Assembly (NCBI GenBank): GCA_002901265.1
Contig: PPHI01000037.1
Location: 62,001-126,000 of the forward strand
DNA from: Rhodopirellula baltica
GTDB taxonomy: Bacteria > Planctomycetota > Planctomycetia > Pirellulales > Pirellulaceae
Reading direction: 5' to 3'
Length of the DNA: 64,000 nucleotides
The notes beneath the pieces are model-generated. The model was not told the origin of the DNA. It saw only the letters and a list, made by a program, of their open reading frames with translations, and ran no database searches. This document shows positions 55,001-62,518 of the stretch, piece after piece. Position 1 is the first letter of the stretch. Every line of letters starts with the position of its first letter. A program made the translations under genes and the position numbers.

Positions 55001-55398
55001 GTAATGGTTTCTTGGACGTCAATCGAGACGGGGACATTTCGCCATTAGACGCGTTACAAGTCATCAACTTCATCGGACGTCAATCGGCCACCGGTGTTGC
55101 CGAAGGTGAGCTCGTCTTGCCGCCCGCCAGTGCGATGGCAAGCCTTGTGTTGCCCTCAGTAAGCCATAAAGGAGCGACGAATGAAGTTCGTCGAGATAAC
55201 GCTCAGGCAGATTTCGCATCCGACCCGAGTGGGATCAACGATGAAGTTTGGTTTGATGAGGATGAAACTTGGCTATCACTCGCAGATCGGCAAGCTGACT
55301 TCGCAGATGGTGACACAGATCAGAACGATGACTGGAAACTGGCGATTGATGCGACGCTAGAAATAGCCAGTGATAGCGACTTGGGATTCATTCGTTAA
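49051..55398 (+). CDS. Giant beta-helix surface protein with LEPR-XLL leader, CHRD insert, Calx-beta and dockerin-like end
   Basis: 2115 residues. A basic leader (LTRKKRVQRTRASKRWALRR) precedes LEDLEQRNLLA, the LEPR-XLL export motif, and then a CSLREA-type start (DGFTSLREAI). The body is a long right-handed beta-helix with recurring GGGLWNS, GGGVFNDGG, NTANRAGGGIE and PGNGGGLHISG elements; the last type occurs about seven times. Around nt 50000-50620 a CHRD-like domain (HIQHIHGRFASD) interrupts the helix. After about residue 1710 come a Calx-beta domain (QTSVDEGDSGSASFTFLVTR) and two dockerin-like loops (DTDGSGETTPSDALRIINAL, DVNRDGDISPLDALQVINFI). It is probably a surface adhesin or polysaccharide-associated protein. 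No autotransporter barrel is present. Confidence 0.87.
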   Translation: MTKQMLSKFLTRKKRVQRTRASKRWALRRPFLEDLEQRNLLAAITVDTFSDVVDASDGFTSLREAIIESNSNGEDDTISLPAGTLTLSITGSGEDAAATGDLDITEDNALTIIGTATTTIDASGLNDRVFDIMSGASVDLSNVTLTGGIASDTAGSSASATGDGGAIFNAGSLSINQVTIDGNTAAGASGSGGGVFNAGTFSAIDSSIINNTANRAGGGIEDASNQSVTLTNVALDDNNAGVAPEATPAPGNGGGLHVTGSAEITITGGTVSGNVAGAEGGGLWNSATGTLTVDGTTIDGNSAPTGGGVFNDGGVDVTSQSFSTELVPLNNSGVSGNVTVTVDQSSPMTPTITVAVNAAGLVANQPHIQHIHGRFASDLDQTGTLASPFVGSGGVPISSRVPGPQEDTNGDGFITVGEGLAAYGNVLLNLSDPQTPAPPAGESPLENFDIASFPTAPDGTIDFEMTYSFDLSDPDQARQFNNLVPMGLREYVVHGVNTDIDVDGDGSPDGYRVTGPAAAGTLKPIGGSVTITNSTISNNSAQGDGGGFTNEGGMMTVVDSTVSGNTSGGDEPGEGGGGFANFGGTLEITDTNITANTATTGLGNGGGILNNDGGTLVVSGGTISGNSAARAGGGVENAGTATFDSVELDQNSTGINGGALHTSGPWTATFVNSTVTSNTAGAEGGGLWNSVSGTMTVSETTVTGNTASGDDADQGGGGVFNDGGLLVIGSSTIGNNIADGTSGSGGGILNLGGELTVTATTISGNTANRAGGGIEATDGSQTTLANSDLQNNVAGPVGTAAPGNGGGFHISGDGNASVTGGTVTGNSAAAEGGGLWNGAGMMMVSGTTFENNTVSGEADDNGGGALFNNGGALQLDDVTVANNTATGSRGGGAGVMNVAAGTLTIRNSSFIDNEAAGTMMGDGGGAVLSLDGIVDIADSTFTGNTALGVSGSGGGILARTGQLTLVDSTLSGNLANRAGGGIEIGSVDLLLDNVVLGGETVDDGNSVAGSTANPGNGGGLHVTFDSQVTVVGGLVANNSAVEGGGLWNSATAAMTVDGTTIRDNVATGDAADQGGGGVFNDGGQLSIENATISNNIANGTSGSGGGILNLGGMLSVNETVIGGNTANRAGGGIEVTADSATWLTDVTLGSNDTGSTGNSVSGNANPGNGGGLHISGNGVVTILGGLVAGNTAVEGGGLWNSPSGLLTLTSVSLENNSAIRGGGVFTQPSTTGATTIINSNLVNNQATGDEVTDGGGGIHNQGTLSIIASNLSGNIANGAAGSGGGIANAGELSITSSTLDQNIANRAGGGIEALDGSTTSLNGVDLTDNVAGPDGAAAPGNGGAVHVSGAGNVSIIDGLIANNVAAREGGGLWNGSGTMSVSGTRLEANVAAGDAADDGGGALFNNGGTLIITDAIIQLNQATGASGSGGGLLNLGGTVVMTDTSFSQNTANRAGGAIEVTSGSSTSLLRTNLVNNVAGPVATAAPGNGGGIHISGDGSVLVDRSNIEENSAANEGGGLWNSASGRLDLHSSTVHSNAAPVGAGVFNDEGSGTTTIVNSTIAENVASENGGGIGIAGGSVQVTSSTIAGNTANSGGGALIDSAGLLTAVNTIFGSNSAVTGADLSGSLISGGNNLIGDSTDVTVTPMASDVIDVDPLLGTLSDNGGSTLTIPLLDGSPALAAGVIAGVPVDQRGISRPQGNGTDIGAFESDLSGSSNAVPSLSISVQQTSVDEGDSGSASFTFLVTRSGNTSTALTVDYAVQGGEVNPVDAADFGGTFPAGTITFAADEITKSIELAISGDTVVEGNESLQIVLSNATGNANILVGSVLGTINDDDLDGDGDTQIIIPDQILGAQRIPGNNLPTAIVFQAQLDTTINIFPVGTVDLRETIRILDGNLQQISQVDRGVTTANLESGGLYAIVFEPQSMDRLFIVQANRNGNPFANSPTNIFASTDTDGSGETTPSDALRIINALARQGEGESVVGNGFLDVNRDGDISPLDALQVINFIGRQSATGVAEGELVLPPASAMASLVLPSVSHKGATNEVRRDNAQADFASDPSGINDEVWFDEDETWLSLADRQADFADGDTDQNDDWKLAIDATLEIASDSDLGFIR

Positions 55399-56203
55399 TC
55401 CGGAGTACAAGATACGGATTCTTTGGCGAGTACACGTTGCTCCAAGGTGGAGTCAAACGCGGGACGTCCCAGACGATTGCATTGTTTCGGCGAACGACGA
55501 AACGCAAACTGTCTTGACGGCCGAACGCATACATCCACTTTAACGACTCGCCATCGCGTTGGACTTCCATCATCAATACGATTTCGGGATCATTGGTAGT
55601 GCCTTTGCAAAATGCAAACAAAGCACCGTCGACGATCCCGTTTTCTGTGCTGGAGTACCGATAGATCGGTTTTGGCAGTAGACGCAGGTTCCATTTTTTA
55701 TCGAGATCCTCGCGGTCATCCATCACCGCCTCATGTTGTTCGGCCATCGAACGCATTTGACGCATTCGCTGAAACGGGATGCCCGCCGGCTGCGGCGCTT
55801 CTTCTAGTGGTTTCATCCGCACCCCCGGGCCGGGCTCCCACACAATGCTGCCTCCGCGTTTCATCTGAAGTGGCAACTCGCTCAACGATTGAAACTCAGC
55901 AGTACCGTGTGTGTATGGAGTGAACCATTTGTAGATCGATGCGATCGCTTGCGGTCGCCCTTCAAGCGTCCACACATACACGTCGCCATAGATTTCACCG
56001 CCGGTCGGATTGTTCCAACGCAATAGCGGTTCGGCTTGCATTTGCAGTTCCTGATCGTCACGCAGAATGGCGAACGTTGACGCTTCCGCTTTGGAAAAAG
56101 AGATCGCAAGCTGCGCGTTCTTAGTGGCCATCTCCGACGCAGGGTCTGCCGCGTGTGAACTCAAGCAAAGGCAGCACAGAACGGCCAACGCAATATTTCT
56201 CAT
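55388..56203 (-). CDS. Exported hypothetical protein
   Basis: 271 residues from ATG 56203 (MRNIALAVLCCLCLSSHAAD, a good signal peptide); the open frame from 56221 adds six residues. The mature part has FSKAEASTFAILRDDQELQM, WNNPTGGEIYGDVYVWTLEG and a conserved-looking end (NNAIVWDVPRLTPPWSNVYS). I recall similar planctomycete proteins but no assigned function. Its 3' end overlaps the end of the beta-helix protein gene by 11 bases, converging. Confidence 0.75.
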   Translation of the reverse strand: MRNIALAVLCCLCLSSHAADPASEMATKNAQLAISFSKAEASTFAILRDDQELQMQAEPLLRWNNPTGGEIYGDVYVWTLEGRPQAIASIYKWFTPYTHGTAEFQSLSELPLQMKRGGSIVWEPGPGVRMKPLEEAPQPAGIPFQRMRQMRSMAEQHEAVMDDREDLDKKWNLRLLPKPIYRYSSTENGIVDGALFAFCKGTTNDPEIVLMMEVQRDGESLKWMYAFGRQDSLRFVVRRNNAIVWDVPRLTPPWSNVYSPKNPYLVLRINE

Positions 56204-56538
56204 CACCCAACCCTCGTGCAACGCGATCGGTCCGAAACCGCCAACTTAAGACATGGCGTCTACTCAAGCAACTATTTTCCGGGTAGAGACAGACCGCGAG
56301 ATTGCCACCTATTCGGCCCAGTCTCGCCCCTGCATTCGAACCATCGCGGCGACTCTCCGGTGAGCGAACCTGCTGGTCCCCCCAATATCGCCCCAAATTC
56401 TCCCCGACTTTTTCTCAAAACCTTGTCGGGCACTTGCAGGAAACGGCGGTGACCCTAATGAAGGGGGCTCCAAAATGCGGCAAAACGCGGCATTTTGGGC
56501 TTCTCACCCCATCAGTCCGCCAGCTTGGTTCGTCAACG
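56204..56538. other. Leader region of the kinase gene with a hairpin
   Basis: About 335 bases without a gene. It contains an inverted repeat, CCAAAATGC (56470-56478) and GCATTTTGG (56490-56498), with an 11-base loop, 41 bases upstream of the kinase start. It has no T run, so an operator or mRNA leader structure is more likely than a terminator. Confidence 0.45.
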
Positions 56539-58338
56539 ATGTCGCTTCGCCAGAAAAAACTCCCGATCTCTGCTCTCGAACGGATCGATGACCTGTGTGC
56601 CGAATTCGAACGCCAATGGCAATCGAATCAACCGCCTACTATCGAATCGATGGTCGCCGACGACATTGATCCGGTCGAACGATCGGTCCTGCTGGCCGAG
56701 TTGGTTGTCTTGGAAATCGACTACCGCAGACGACGCGGCGATCAGCCCAACAAGCACGAGTATCTGGAACGTTTTCCCGATCACTCCGATACCTTGGACG
56801 AAGCCTTTGACGACCAAGACAAACGCTCGCGTCCGTTCGCACCACCAACAATCGCCAGGCTGTCGGAACTGTTCCCCACCCTGGAAATCATCGAGTTGCT
56901 CGGTGCTGGCGGGATGGGTGCGGTGTACAAGGCTCGCCAACAAGGCCTCGACCGACTCGTCGCACTCAAGGTTCTGCCGGAAGAGTTCGCCCACGACGTG
57001 AAGTTCGCCCTGCGATTCACCCGTGAAGCCCGTACGCTGGCCAAGCTGAATCACCCCAACATCGTTTCGGTTTATGAATTCGGTAAAGCGGAGGACACGT
57101 TTTACTTCCTGATGGAATTCGTCGATGGTTCGACCTTGCGTGACGTCGTCAGCGGCGGACAACTGAAACCAGAACATGCGTTGGCGATCGTGCCACACCT
57201 CTGCGATGCGTTGCAATTCGCACACGACAAAGGTGTCATCCATCGGGACATTAAACCGGAAAACATTTTGATGTCCCAAGATGGCACGGTGAAGATCGCA
57301 GACTTCGGACTCTCACGCATCCTCGACAGCGACAACCAAGCGACCGGCCTAACGGCGACACACCAAGTCATGGGCACGCCTCGCTACATGGCACCCGAGC
57401 AGTTCGAAAGCACACGCAGTGTCGATCACCGCGCCGACATCTATTCATTGGGTGTCGTGTTCTACGAAATGCTGACCGGTGAGCTGCCGATCGGTCGCTT
57501 CGCCGCCCCGTCGCGGAAAGTTGCGATTGACGTTCGCCTGGACGAAGTCGTTTTGCGCACTTTGGAAAAGGAACCTCAACGCCGCTACCAACGCGCCAGC
57601 CAGATCAAGTCTGACATTCAAACGATCGGCTCGGTCACCCGAAATGACTCGGCACTCGCGCCGACGATGGACATCACCAACGGTCACGCAACAGCCGACA
57701 TTGACTCTGACAGCTCGTCAGCGAATACAACGGCATCTGCCGCGAATCTTCAGCAGCAAGAATTAACAGCACGATTGTTTCTGACGCGCCGCGAACTGAT
57801 GGATCAGATCAAGACTTCGCTCAGCCCCTTGTTTCAAGGTCAACTGTTTCAAATCTTCGTCGGGATTCTGTTGATCGGGCTTGGTGCCCAGTGCTGGGCT
57901 CGCGCTAGCGAATTCCATCGCGTCGTTTGCGGCGGCATCATTCATGTCTATGGAATCTTGGTAATCGCTGCCGGGATCGCCGTTTGTACGCGCATCAAAC
58001 GCATCGATTTCACCGAGTCGGTGGACCAAATTCGCGGCAAGCTAGACACCGTCCGCAGGGTCTATGTCAAAGTCGCCCCAATCGTCGGATTCCCATGGTG
58101 GCTGATGTGGATTCCCGCCGCTGTCGCGTTCGGTTTTGATGCCGTCCTGGTCCCCAGTTCGTTGATCCCCTCGATTGTCGTTGGGGTGATCGGAACAGCC
58201 GTTTCATTCTGGTTGTATTTCCGAGCCATGCGACCAGGACGGCCCAACGCCCAAGCATGGGAAAAGCAGTTTGCCGGCAAGAGTTTGGCCGAAGCTTCAG
58301 CGATCTTGCGTGAAGTCGAACAAGCACAGATTCAGTAA
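56539..58338 (+). CDS. Membrane-anchored Ser/Thr protein kinase
   Basis: 599 residues from ATG 56539; the open frame extends upstream to 56302 without kinase-like sequence. An N-terminal helical region (ERIDDLCAEFERQWQSNQPP) typical of planctomycete kinases leads to the catalytic domain: LLGAGGMGAVYKARQQGLDR, VALKVLP, HRDIKPENILM, IADFGLSRIL and MGTPRYMAPEQFES. The C-terminal part has about four transmembrane segments (FQIFVGILLIGLGAQCW, GGIIHVYGILVIAAGIAVC, WWLMWIPAAVAFGFDAVLV, PSIVVGVIGTAVSFWLYF). All kinase residues are present, so it should be active. The signal and substrate are unknown. Confidence 0.92.
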   Translation: MSLRQKKLPISALERIDDLCAEFERQWQSNQPPTIESMVADDIDPVERSVLLAELVVLEIDYRRRRGDQPNKHEYLERFPDHSDTLDEAFDDQDKRSRPFAPPTIARLSELFPTLEIIELLGAGGMGAVYKARQQGLDRLVALKVLPEEFAHDVKFALRFTREARTLAKLNHPNIVSVYEFGKAEDTFYFLMEFVDGSTLRDVVSGGQLKPEHALAIVPHLCDALQFAHDKGVIHRDIKPENILMSQDGTVKIADFGLSRILDSDNQATGLTATHQVMGTPRYMAPEQFESTRSVDHRADIYSLGVVFYEMLTGELPIGRFAAPSRKVAIDVRLDEVVLRTLEKEPQRRYQRASQIKSDIQTIGSVTRNDSALAPTMDITNGHATADIDSDSSSANTTASAANLQQQELTARLFLTRRELMDQIKTSLSPLFQGQLFQIFVGILLIGLGAQCWARASEFHRVVCGGIIHVYGILVIAAGIAVCTRIKRIDFTESVDQIRGKLDTVRRVYVKVAPIVGFPWWLMWIPAAVAFGFDAVLVPSSLIPSIVVGVIGTAVSFWLYFRAMRPGRPNAQAWEKQFAGKSLAEASAILREVEQAQIQ

Positions 58339-58392
58339 TCAATATCGTTCCGATCAGTTTCGAAACGATCTCTTTTCGCCGAGGAGTCTCAC

Positions 58393-60060
58393 ATGAGCAC
58401 AATGATTGACACCACGTCCACACGGCGTCATGACCTGGATGCGTTGCGCGCGATCGCGATGCTGCTGGGCATCGTCCTGCACGCGGCCCTCTCGTTTTCA
58501 CCGGTCCCATGGACGGTCAACGATAGCCAGCAAAGCGATGCGTACTATGTGTTGTTCGCTGTGATTCATGGCTTCCGGATGCCGCTGTTCTTTTTACTCA
58601 GTGGTTTTTTCACGGCAATGATGTGGCGCAAACGAGGGCTCGGCGGGCTGATCAAACAGCGACTTAAACGAATCGCGTTGCCGTTGTTCCTTGGCTGCCT
58701 GACCATCGTTCCTGCGATGTGGGCCGTTGGCACACTTGTACGGCAACCGTCTCCCGTGGCGACGCCGGCCGCCGAGGTTTGGGAGTCACTTGTTGCTGGC
58801 GATGTAGAACGCGTCCAAGATGCGATCCACGATGCAAAAATCAAAGTCAACGCCGTCAGCCAAGATGGCGCGTCCATGTTGACCGTCGCCGTGTTCCTCG
58901 GTCACACCGACATGGCACAAATGCTGATCGAACACCACGCCGACGTCAATCAACGCAACCGGGATCAAGGCACTGCCCTACATAGCGCTGCGTTTGTGGG
59001 AAGAGCAACTGCGGCGAACATGCTTCTCAGCGCCGGTGCGAACGCTGACGCAGTCGACGCTAATGGGCAAACACCGAAAGACCTACTCAAGATTGACTTC
59101 GGCACCACCAATTTCATCGCGTCTTCCTTTGGAGTTTCACTAGAAGAAGAAACGCTAAAATCGGGCCGAGCCGAAATCGCGAAACTTTTTGGTACGGAAG
59201 ACTACCTCGGTTCCAACAACTCCGCCGCGGCCGGGCCAGGAATTGAAGCACTCGAAGGCTTGCTGTTTCGCTTGCCGTTCTTCATGCACCTTTGGTTTCT
59301 CTGGTTCCTGTGCTGGTTGGTCGCCGCGTTCGTGATCTACGCCGCAGTCGCTGACCGACTGAAGCTCAATAAATTGCCACGGTTCCTAGTCAGTTCACCC
59401 GCTTGTTTGCTTTGGCTAGTCCCCCTGACGATGCTGCCGCAATCATTTATGGCACAAGGCACCTTTGGGCCCGATACCTCTGTCGGCCTATTGCCGATCC
59501 CAAGCGTGCTCGCCTACTACGGCATTTTCTTTTTCTTCGGTGCCCTGTACTGGGACATCGATGACCGAGAAGGCCGACTGGGCAGCGGCTGGTCGATCAC
59601 GCTTGCACTTGCGTTGACCGTCGTGTTTCCAATTGGATTCGACATGGTCACGGGAACACTTGGGATCGTCCCCGATATCCAGGACGCCAGAATGAAATCA
59701 CTCGTTGCCAATCTACTCGAAGCAACGTTTGCCTGGCTGATGGTGCTCGGATCGATCGGGCTTTGTGGAAAGCTACTCGCCGGAGAAAGCAAAGCGATGC
59801 GTTACATTTCCGATTCGGCTTACTGGTTGTACCTGATCCACTTGCCACTGGTCTTGTTGGCACAGTGGGCCGTCAAAGACGTCCAGCTGCCAGCCTTTGT
59901 CAAGTTTGCCGGCATCACGATTGTTGTGAGCGCTGTGTTGCTGGTGACCTACGAGTACGGTGTTCGATACACCTTGATCGGGCGCCTATTAAATGGGCCA
60001 CGGCAACGACCAGCCGCGAAACCGATCGCCAGCCATTCGGCAGAGCCGGTGGGCGTCTAA
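58393..60060 (+). CDS. Acyltransferase-3 family membrane protein with an ankyrin-repeat insert
   Basis: 555 residues; GAGGAG lies upstream of the ATG. The acyltransferase-3 start is clear (RRHDLDALRAIAMLLGIVLH, with the conserved Arg and His), followed by FRMPLFFLLSGFFTAMMWRK. Between the third and following membrane segments, about residues 125-290, there is a soluble ankyrin-repeat block (VNAVSQDGASMLTVAVFLGH, VNQRNRDQGTALHSAAFVGR, ADAVDANGQTPKDLL). Membrane helices then resume (FFMHLWFLWFLCWLVAAFVI). The family transfers acyl groups to sugars or other surface molecules. The reading frame is continuous through the insert, so this looks like a real fusion. Confidence 0.88.
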   Translation: MSTMIDTTSTRRHDLDALRAIAMLLGIVLHAALSFSPVPWTVNDSQQSDAYYVLFAVIHGFRMPLFFLLSGFFTAMMWRKRGLGGLIKQRLKRIALPLFLGCLTIVPAMWAVGTLVRQPSPVATPAAEVWESLVAGDVERVQDAIHDAKIKVNAVSQDGASMLTVAVFLGHTDMAQMLIEHHADVNQRNRDQGTALHSAAFVGRATAANMLLSAGANADAVDANGQTPKDLLKIDFGTTNFIASSFGVSLEEETLKSGRAEIAKLFGTEDYLGSNNSAAAGPGIEALEGLLFRLPFFMHLWFLWFLCWLVAAFVIYAAVADRLKLNKLPRFLVSSPACLLWLVPLTMLPQSFMAQGTFGPDTSVGLLPIPSVLAYYGIFFFFGALYWDIDDREGRLGSGWSITLALALTVVFPIGFDMVTGTLGIVPDIQDARMKSLVANLLEATFAWLMVLGSIGLCGKLLAGESKAMRYISDSAYWLYLIHLPLVLLAQWAVKDVQLPAFVKFAGITIVVSAVLLVTYEYGVRYTLIGRLLNGPRQRPAAKPIASHSAEPVGV

Positions 60061-60082
60061 CGCAACCCGAAAATAGTGATCG

Positions 60083-60982
60083 CTACCAGGTTTCGGTTTC
60101 GCGAATCAAAAGGAACCAGACACTAGTGGCGATCGTCGCGGCTGACAGAATCGCGGCAACCACGACACGGACTGCCGTCGAGCGGCTTTTCAGAAAATAG
60201 TCGACGAACGCGATCACGCTGGGCAGGGACAAAAGCAGCGCGTACAGCCATAGCGGATGATCTTCGTAGGTTTGAAAACGGCCACCGGCAACCAAACACG
60301 CGGACCCTGCAACAACGATTGCGATCGACGTGGTGGCCAAGCGGTTGCGGACCAACAAGCCGCCAATCGTGATCGCCAAGGTCGCCGACGCCATCGCGAG
60401 TCCCCATTCGGTCAAGCTTGCGTAGGTGCTGGCTGCTAATGCGATCGGCCCACCGAGTGATGCCAATGCGACCAACAACACCCAACGCTCGGTTCCACGT
60501 CGTGCCATTGCATCAAGCGACCATGCATTGACAAAGATGCTGAGCATCAGCGCAACGCCAACCGGCCCGTGTACCGAATACGTGTCTTCCCAAGCTTCGC
60601 CGCGTGGCAGACAGAAGGCCGCCGTGGCGGCGGCAGCAATCGCCAGCAGAATGGGGGACAACGTTGATCTCGGCGAACCAGAAATGGCTTCACCGGTCGG
60701 GCTGCCGATAAACGACCAAGCGATCAGCGGCCAGATCATCAATGGCCACAAACAGTGATGCCAATATTCTGTCGGCCAGACTTGCCATTCTTGGCGAGCG
60801 GAAAGCGATACCGTGACAGCGGCCCACCAGCCGACACCAAGTACGACGGCACCGACAGCAGTTTTTGCGGAAGACGAGTCCGACCGTTGTAGCGACCAAG
60901 CCAAACCGAACGCGGCCGCGGCAATGATCGCTGGCACGCACAGACACCAAATCAAAACGGACTGGTCAAAGGTCAAAATCAA
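60083..60982 (-). CDS. Integral membrane protein of unknown function
   Basis: 299 residues with a TTG start (the nearby ATG is out of frame). About nine hydrophobic segments cover most of the length, for example WCLCVPAIIAAAAFGLAWSL, LWPLMIWPLIAWSFI, TLSPILLAIAAAATAAFC and ALLLSLPSVIAFVDYFL. No catalytic motif is visible. It converges with the acyltransferase gene and lies downstream of the YceI gene on the same strand, about 80 bases away. Confidence 0.68.
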   Translation of the reverse strand: MILTFDQSVLIWCLCVPAIIAAAAFGLAWSLQRSDSSSAKTAVGAVVLGVGWWAAVTVSLSARQEWQVWPTEYWHHCLWPLMIWPLIAWSFIGSPTGEAISGSPRSTLSPILLAIAAAATAAFCLPRGEAWEDTYSVHGPVGVALMLSIFVNAWSLDAMARRGTERWVLLVALASLGGPIALAASTYASLTEWGLAMASATLAITIGGLLVRNRLATTSIAIVVAGSACLVAGGRFQTYEDHPLWLYALLLSLPSVIAFVDYFLKSRSTAVRVVVAAILSAATIATSVWFLLIRETETW

Positions 60983-61059
60983 TCATCCAAACAAACGGCT
61001 ACTTCAAATCAAATCGAATCGCCAAACGCGATGCTGGCGATTCGAAATCACGTCGCTAC

Positions 61060-61623
61060 TTACTTTTTCAGAACCAACTTGGCTTCGATTTTGACTTCGT
61101 CATCGATCTTACCTTGTCCGTAAGTCATGCCCCACTTGGTGCGATCGATTTTGAACTCAGCAACCATCAGAACGCCCGCATCGGTAACCTTGACCGTCGT
61201 AGGAACTTTTACTTCGACGGTCTTTCCAAGCATCGTCCACTTACCGGTGATGATTGCCTTGGAAACTTCCTCACCTGGGGTCACGTCGACTTTGGTGGAT
61301 CCGAATTTGACCGTAGGGTATTTACGCACGTCAAAGAAATCGGGACTCTTCAGGTGGTTGGTCAATTTTTCGTCATCCGACCACATGCTTTTGGTATCGA
61401 TTTCGATCGCGAGGCTGCTCGCACCTGGGTTCTCGTGATCGGCGTGAGCATGCCCCTTGAACTTCTTGAATCCGCCTTCATGGCTTCCGTCCGGCTTGGT
61501 GCCGACAAAAGCGATCGTGGAGCTGTCGGTATCAATTTTCAGCTCTTCGGCGGCAGAAGCGGTTGTCGAAACGGCCAGCAACATTGCGAGGGCTGCGACG
61601 AGTTTGGTTTGCAGGTATTTCAT
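61060..61623 (-). CDS. YceI-family periplasmic protein
   Basis: 187 residues from ATG 61623. The signal peptide is TKLVAALAMLLAVSTTASAA. The lipocalin-like YceI pattern is clear: LKIDTDSSTIAFVGTKPDGS, GGFKKFKGHAHAD, LTNHLKSPDFFDVRKYPTVK, ITGKWTMLGKTVEVKVP and FKIDRTKWGMTYG. Members bind isoprenoid-like lipids in the periplasm. The upstream region to 61935 is shared with a divergent sigma-factor gene. Confidence 0.92.
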   Translation of the reverse strand: MKYLQTKLVAALAMLLAVSTTASAAEELKIDTDSSTIAFVGTKPDGSHEGGFKKFKGHAHADHENPGASSLAIEIDTKSMWSDDEKLTNHLKSPDFFDVRKYPTVKFGSTKVDVTPGEEVSKAIITGKWTMLGKTVEVKVPTTVKVTDAGVLMVAEFKIDRTKWGMTYGQGKIDDEVKIEAKLVLKK

Positions 61624-61935
61624 GGGTTTCCTAAGTACAGGAAGGGGGTAACCAGAGGACTGAATCGCGGCAACGCGTACCGTCGAGTCCCGAGTATAGC
61701 AATTCGCCAAGCCCCCTCCGTAGCACTGCAAGCAGGTTTAGACTCGCGGGGCTTTTTGCCAAGTCAGTTTGCTAATACTGACCAATGTGTTTTCCGACGA
61801 CCAACCCGCTGACTATTTTCGATTTTTTTTGTCCTCGATCTTGTCGCGACAGCCAACCAGTCACTGCCAAGCGATCCCTTCGTTTTGCGGATCCCTTTTT
61901 TCACCTGAACGCAAAATCCGACCGACGCCTTTCGT
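61624..61935. other. Divergent promoter region between YceI and ECF sigma genes
   Basis: About 312 bases with no gene. It should contain both promoters. A T-rich run (TTTTCGATTTTTTTTGTC, near 61814-61831) is present, but no clear -35/-10 pair, dyad or RNA structure was recognised. Confidence 0.35.
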
Positions 61936-62499
61936 ATGCCAGCTCACGGACCAGCCCCCTACCAACTCTTCGAAATCTTGGTGCGGGAAAACTCTCGACT
62001 GCTCACCGCATACATCCGTTCGTCCGTCAGAGACCCCGCAACGGTGGACGACATTTGGCAGGAAACGATGCTGGTCGCCTGGCGGCGGATCTCCGATTTT
62101 GATCGCACCAAACCGTTTGGACCGTGGCTGCGCGGGATTGCCGCAAACGTGATCCTGGCCCGTCACCGCAAACAAGCTCCGTTCATCCAAACGGACGCCC
62201 AAACATTGGAATCACTCAGCTTGCGATTCGAGCGTCTGCAATCGCTCCAAGGCGACACGCTGGACGAGAAACTGCAAGCCCTGCGTGATTGTGTCGACGC
62301 ACTTCCGGACCACTATCAATCGTGCATCAAACTGCGTTTCGCCAGCGGGATGAAACCGCAACAAATCAGCAACCAACTTGAACTCGCATTGGAAGCTGTC
62401 AAAAAAAGGCTCACACGCGCGAAGCAAAAACTAGCGACCTGTTTGGAATCCAAACTGTCGAGCTCACTCGAAACGACAAACACCTCCGTGCAGAGTTAG
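61936..62499 (+). CDS. ECF-type RNA polymerase sigma factor
   Basis: 187 residues. Region 2: LVRENSRLLTAYIRSSVRDP, VDDIWQETMLVAWRRISDFD and PFGPWLRGIAANVILARHRK. Region 4: LPDHYQSCIKLRFASGMKPQ and ISNQLELALEAVKKRLTRAK. This is the planctomycete RpoE-like type with the WLRGIAAN signature. It is followed after 19 bases by a membrane-anchored protein that is probably its regulator. Confidence 0.93.
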   Translation: MPAHGPAPYQLFEILVRENSRLLTAYIRSSVRDPATVDDIWQETMLVAWRRISDFDRTKPFGPWLRGIAANVILARHRKQAPFIQTDAQTLESLSLRFERLQSLQGDTLDEKLQALRDCVDALPDHYQSCIKLRFASGMKPQQISNQLELALEAVKKRLTRAKQKLATCLESKLSSSLETTNTSVQS

Positions 62500-62518
62500 A
62501 GACGCAGAGATAGAGTCA

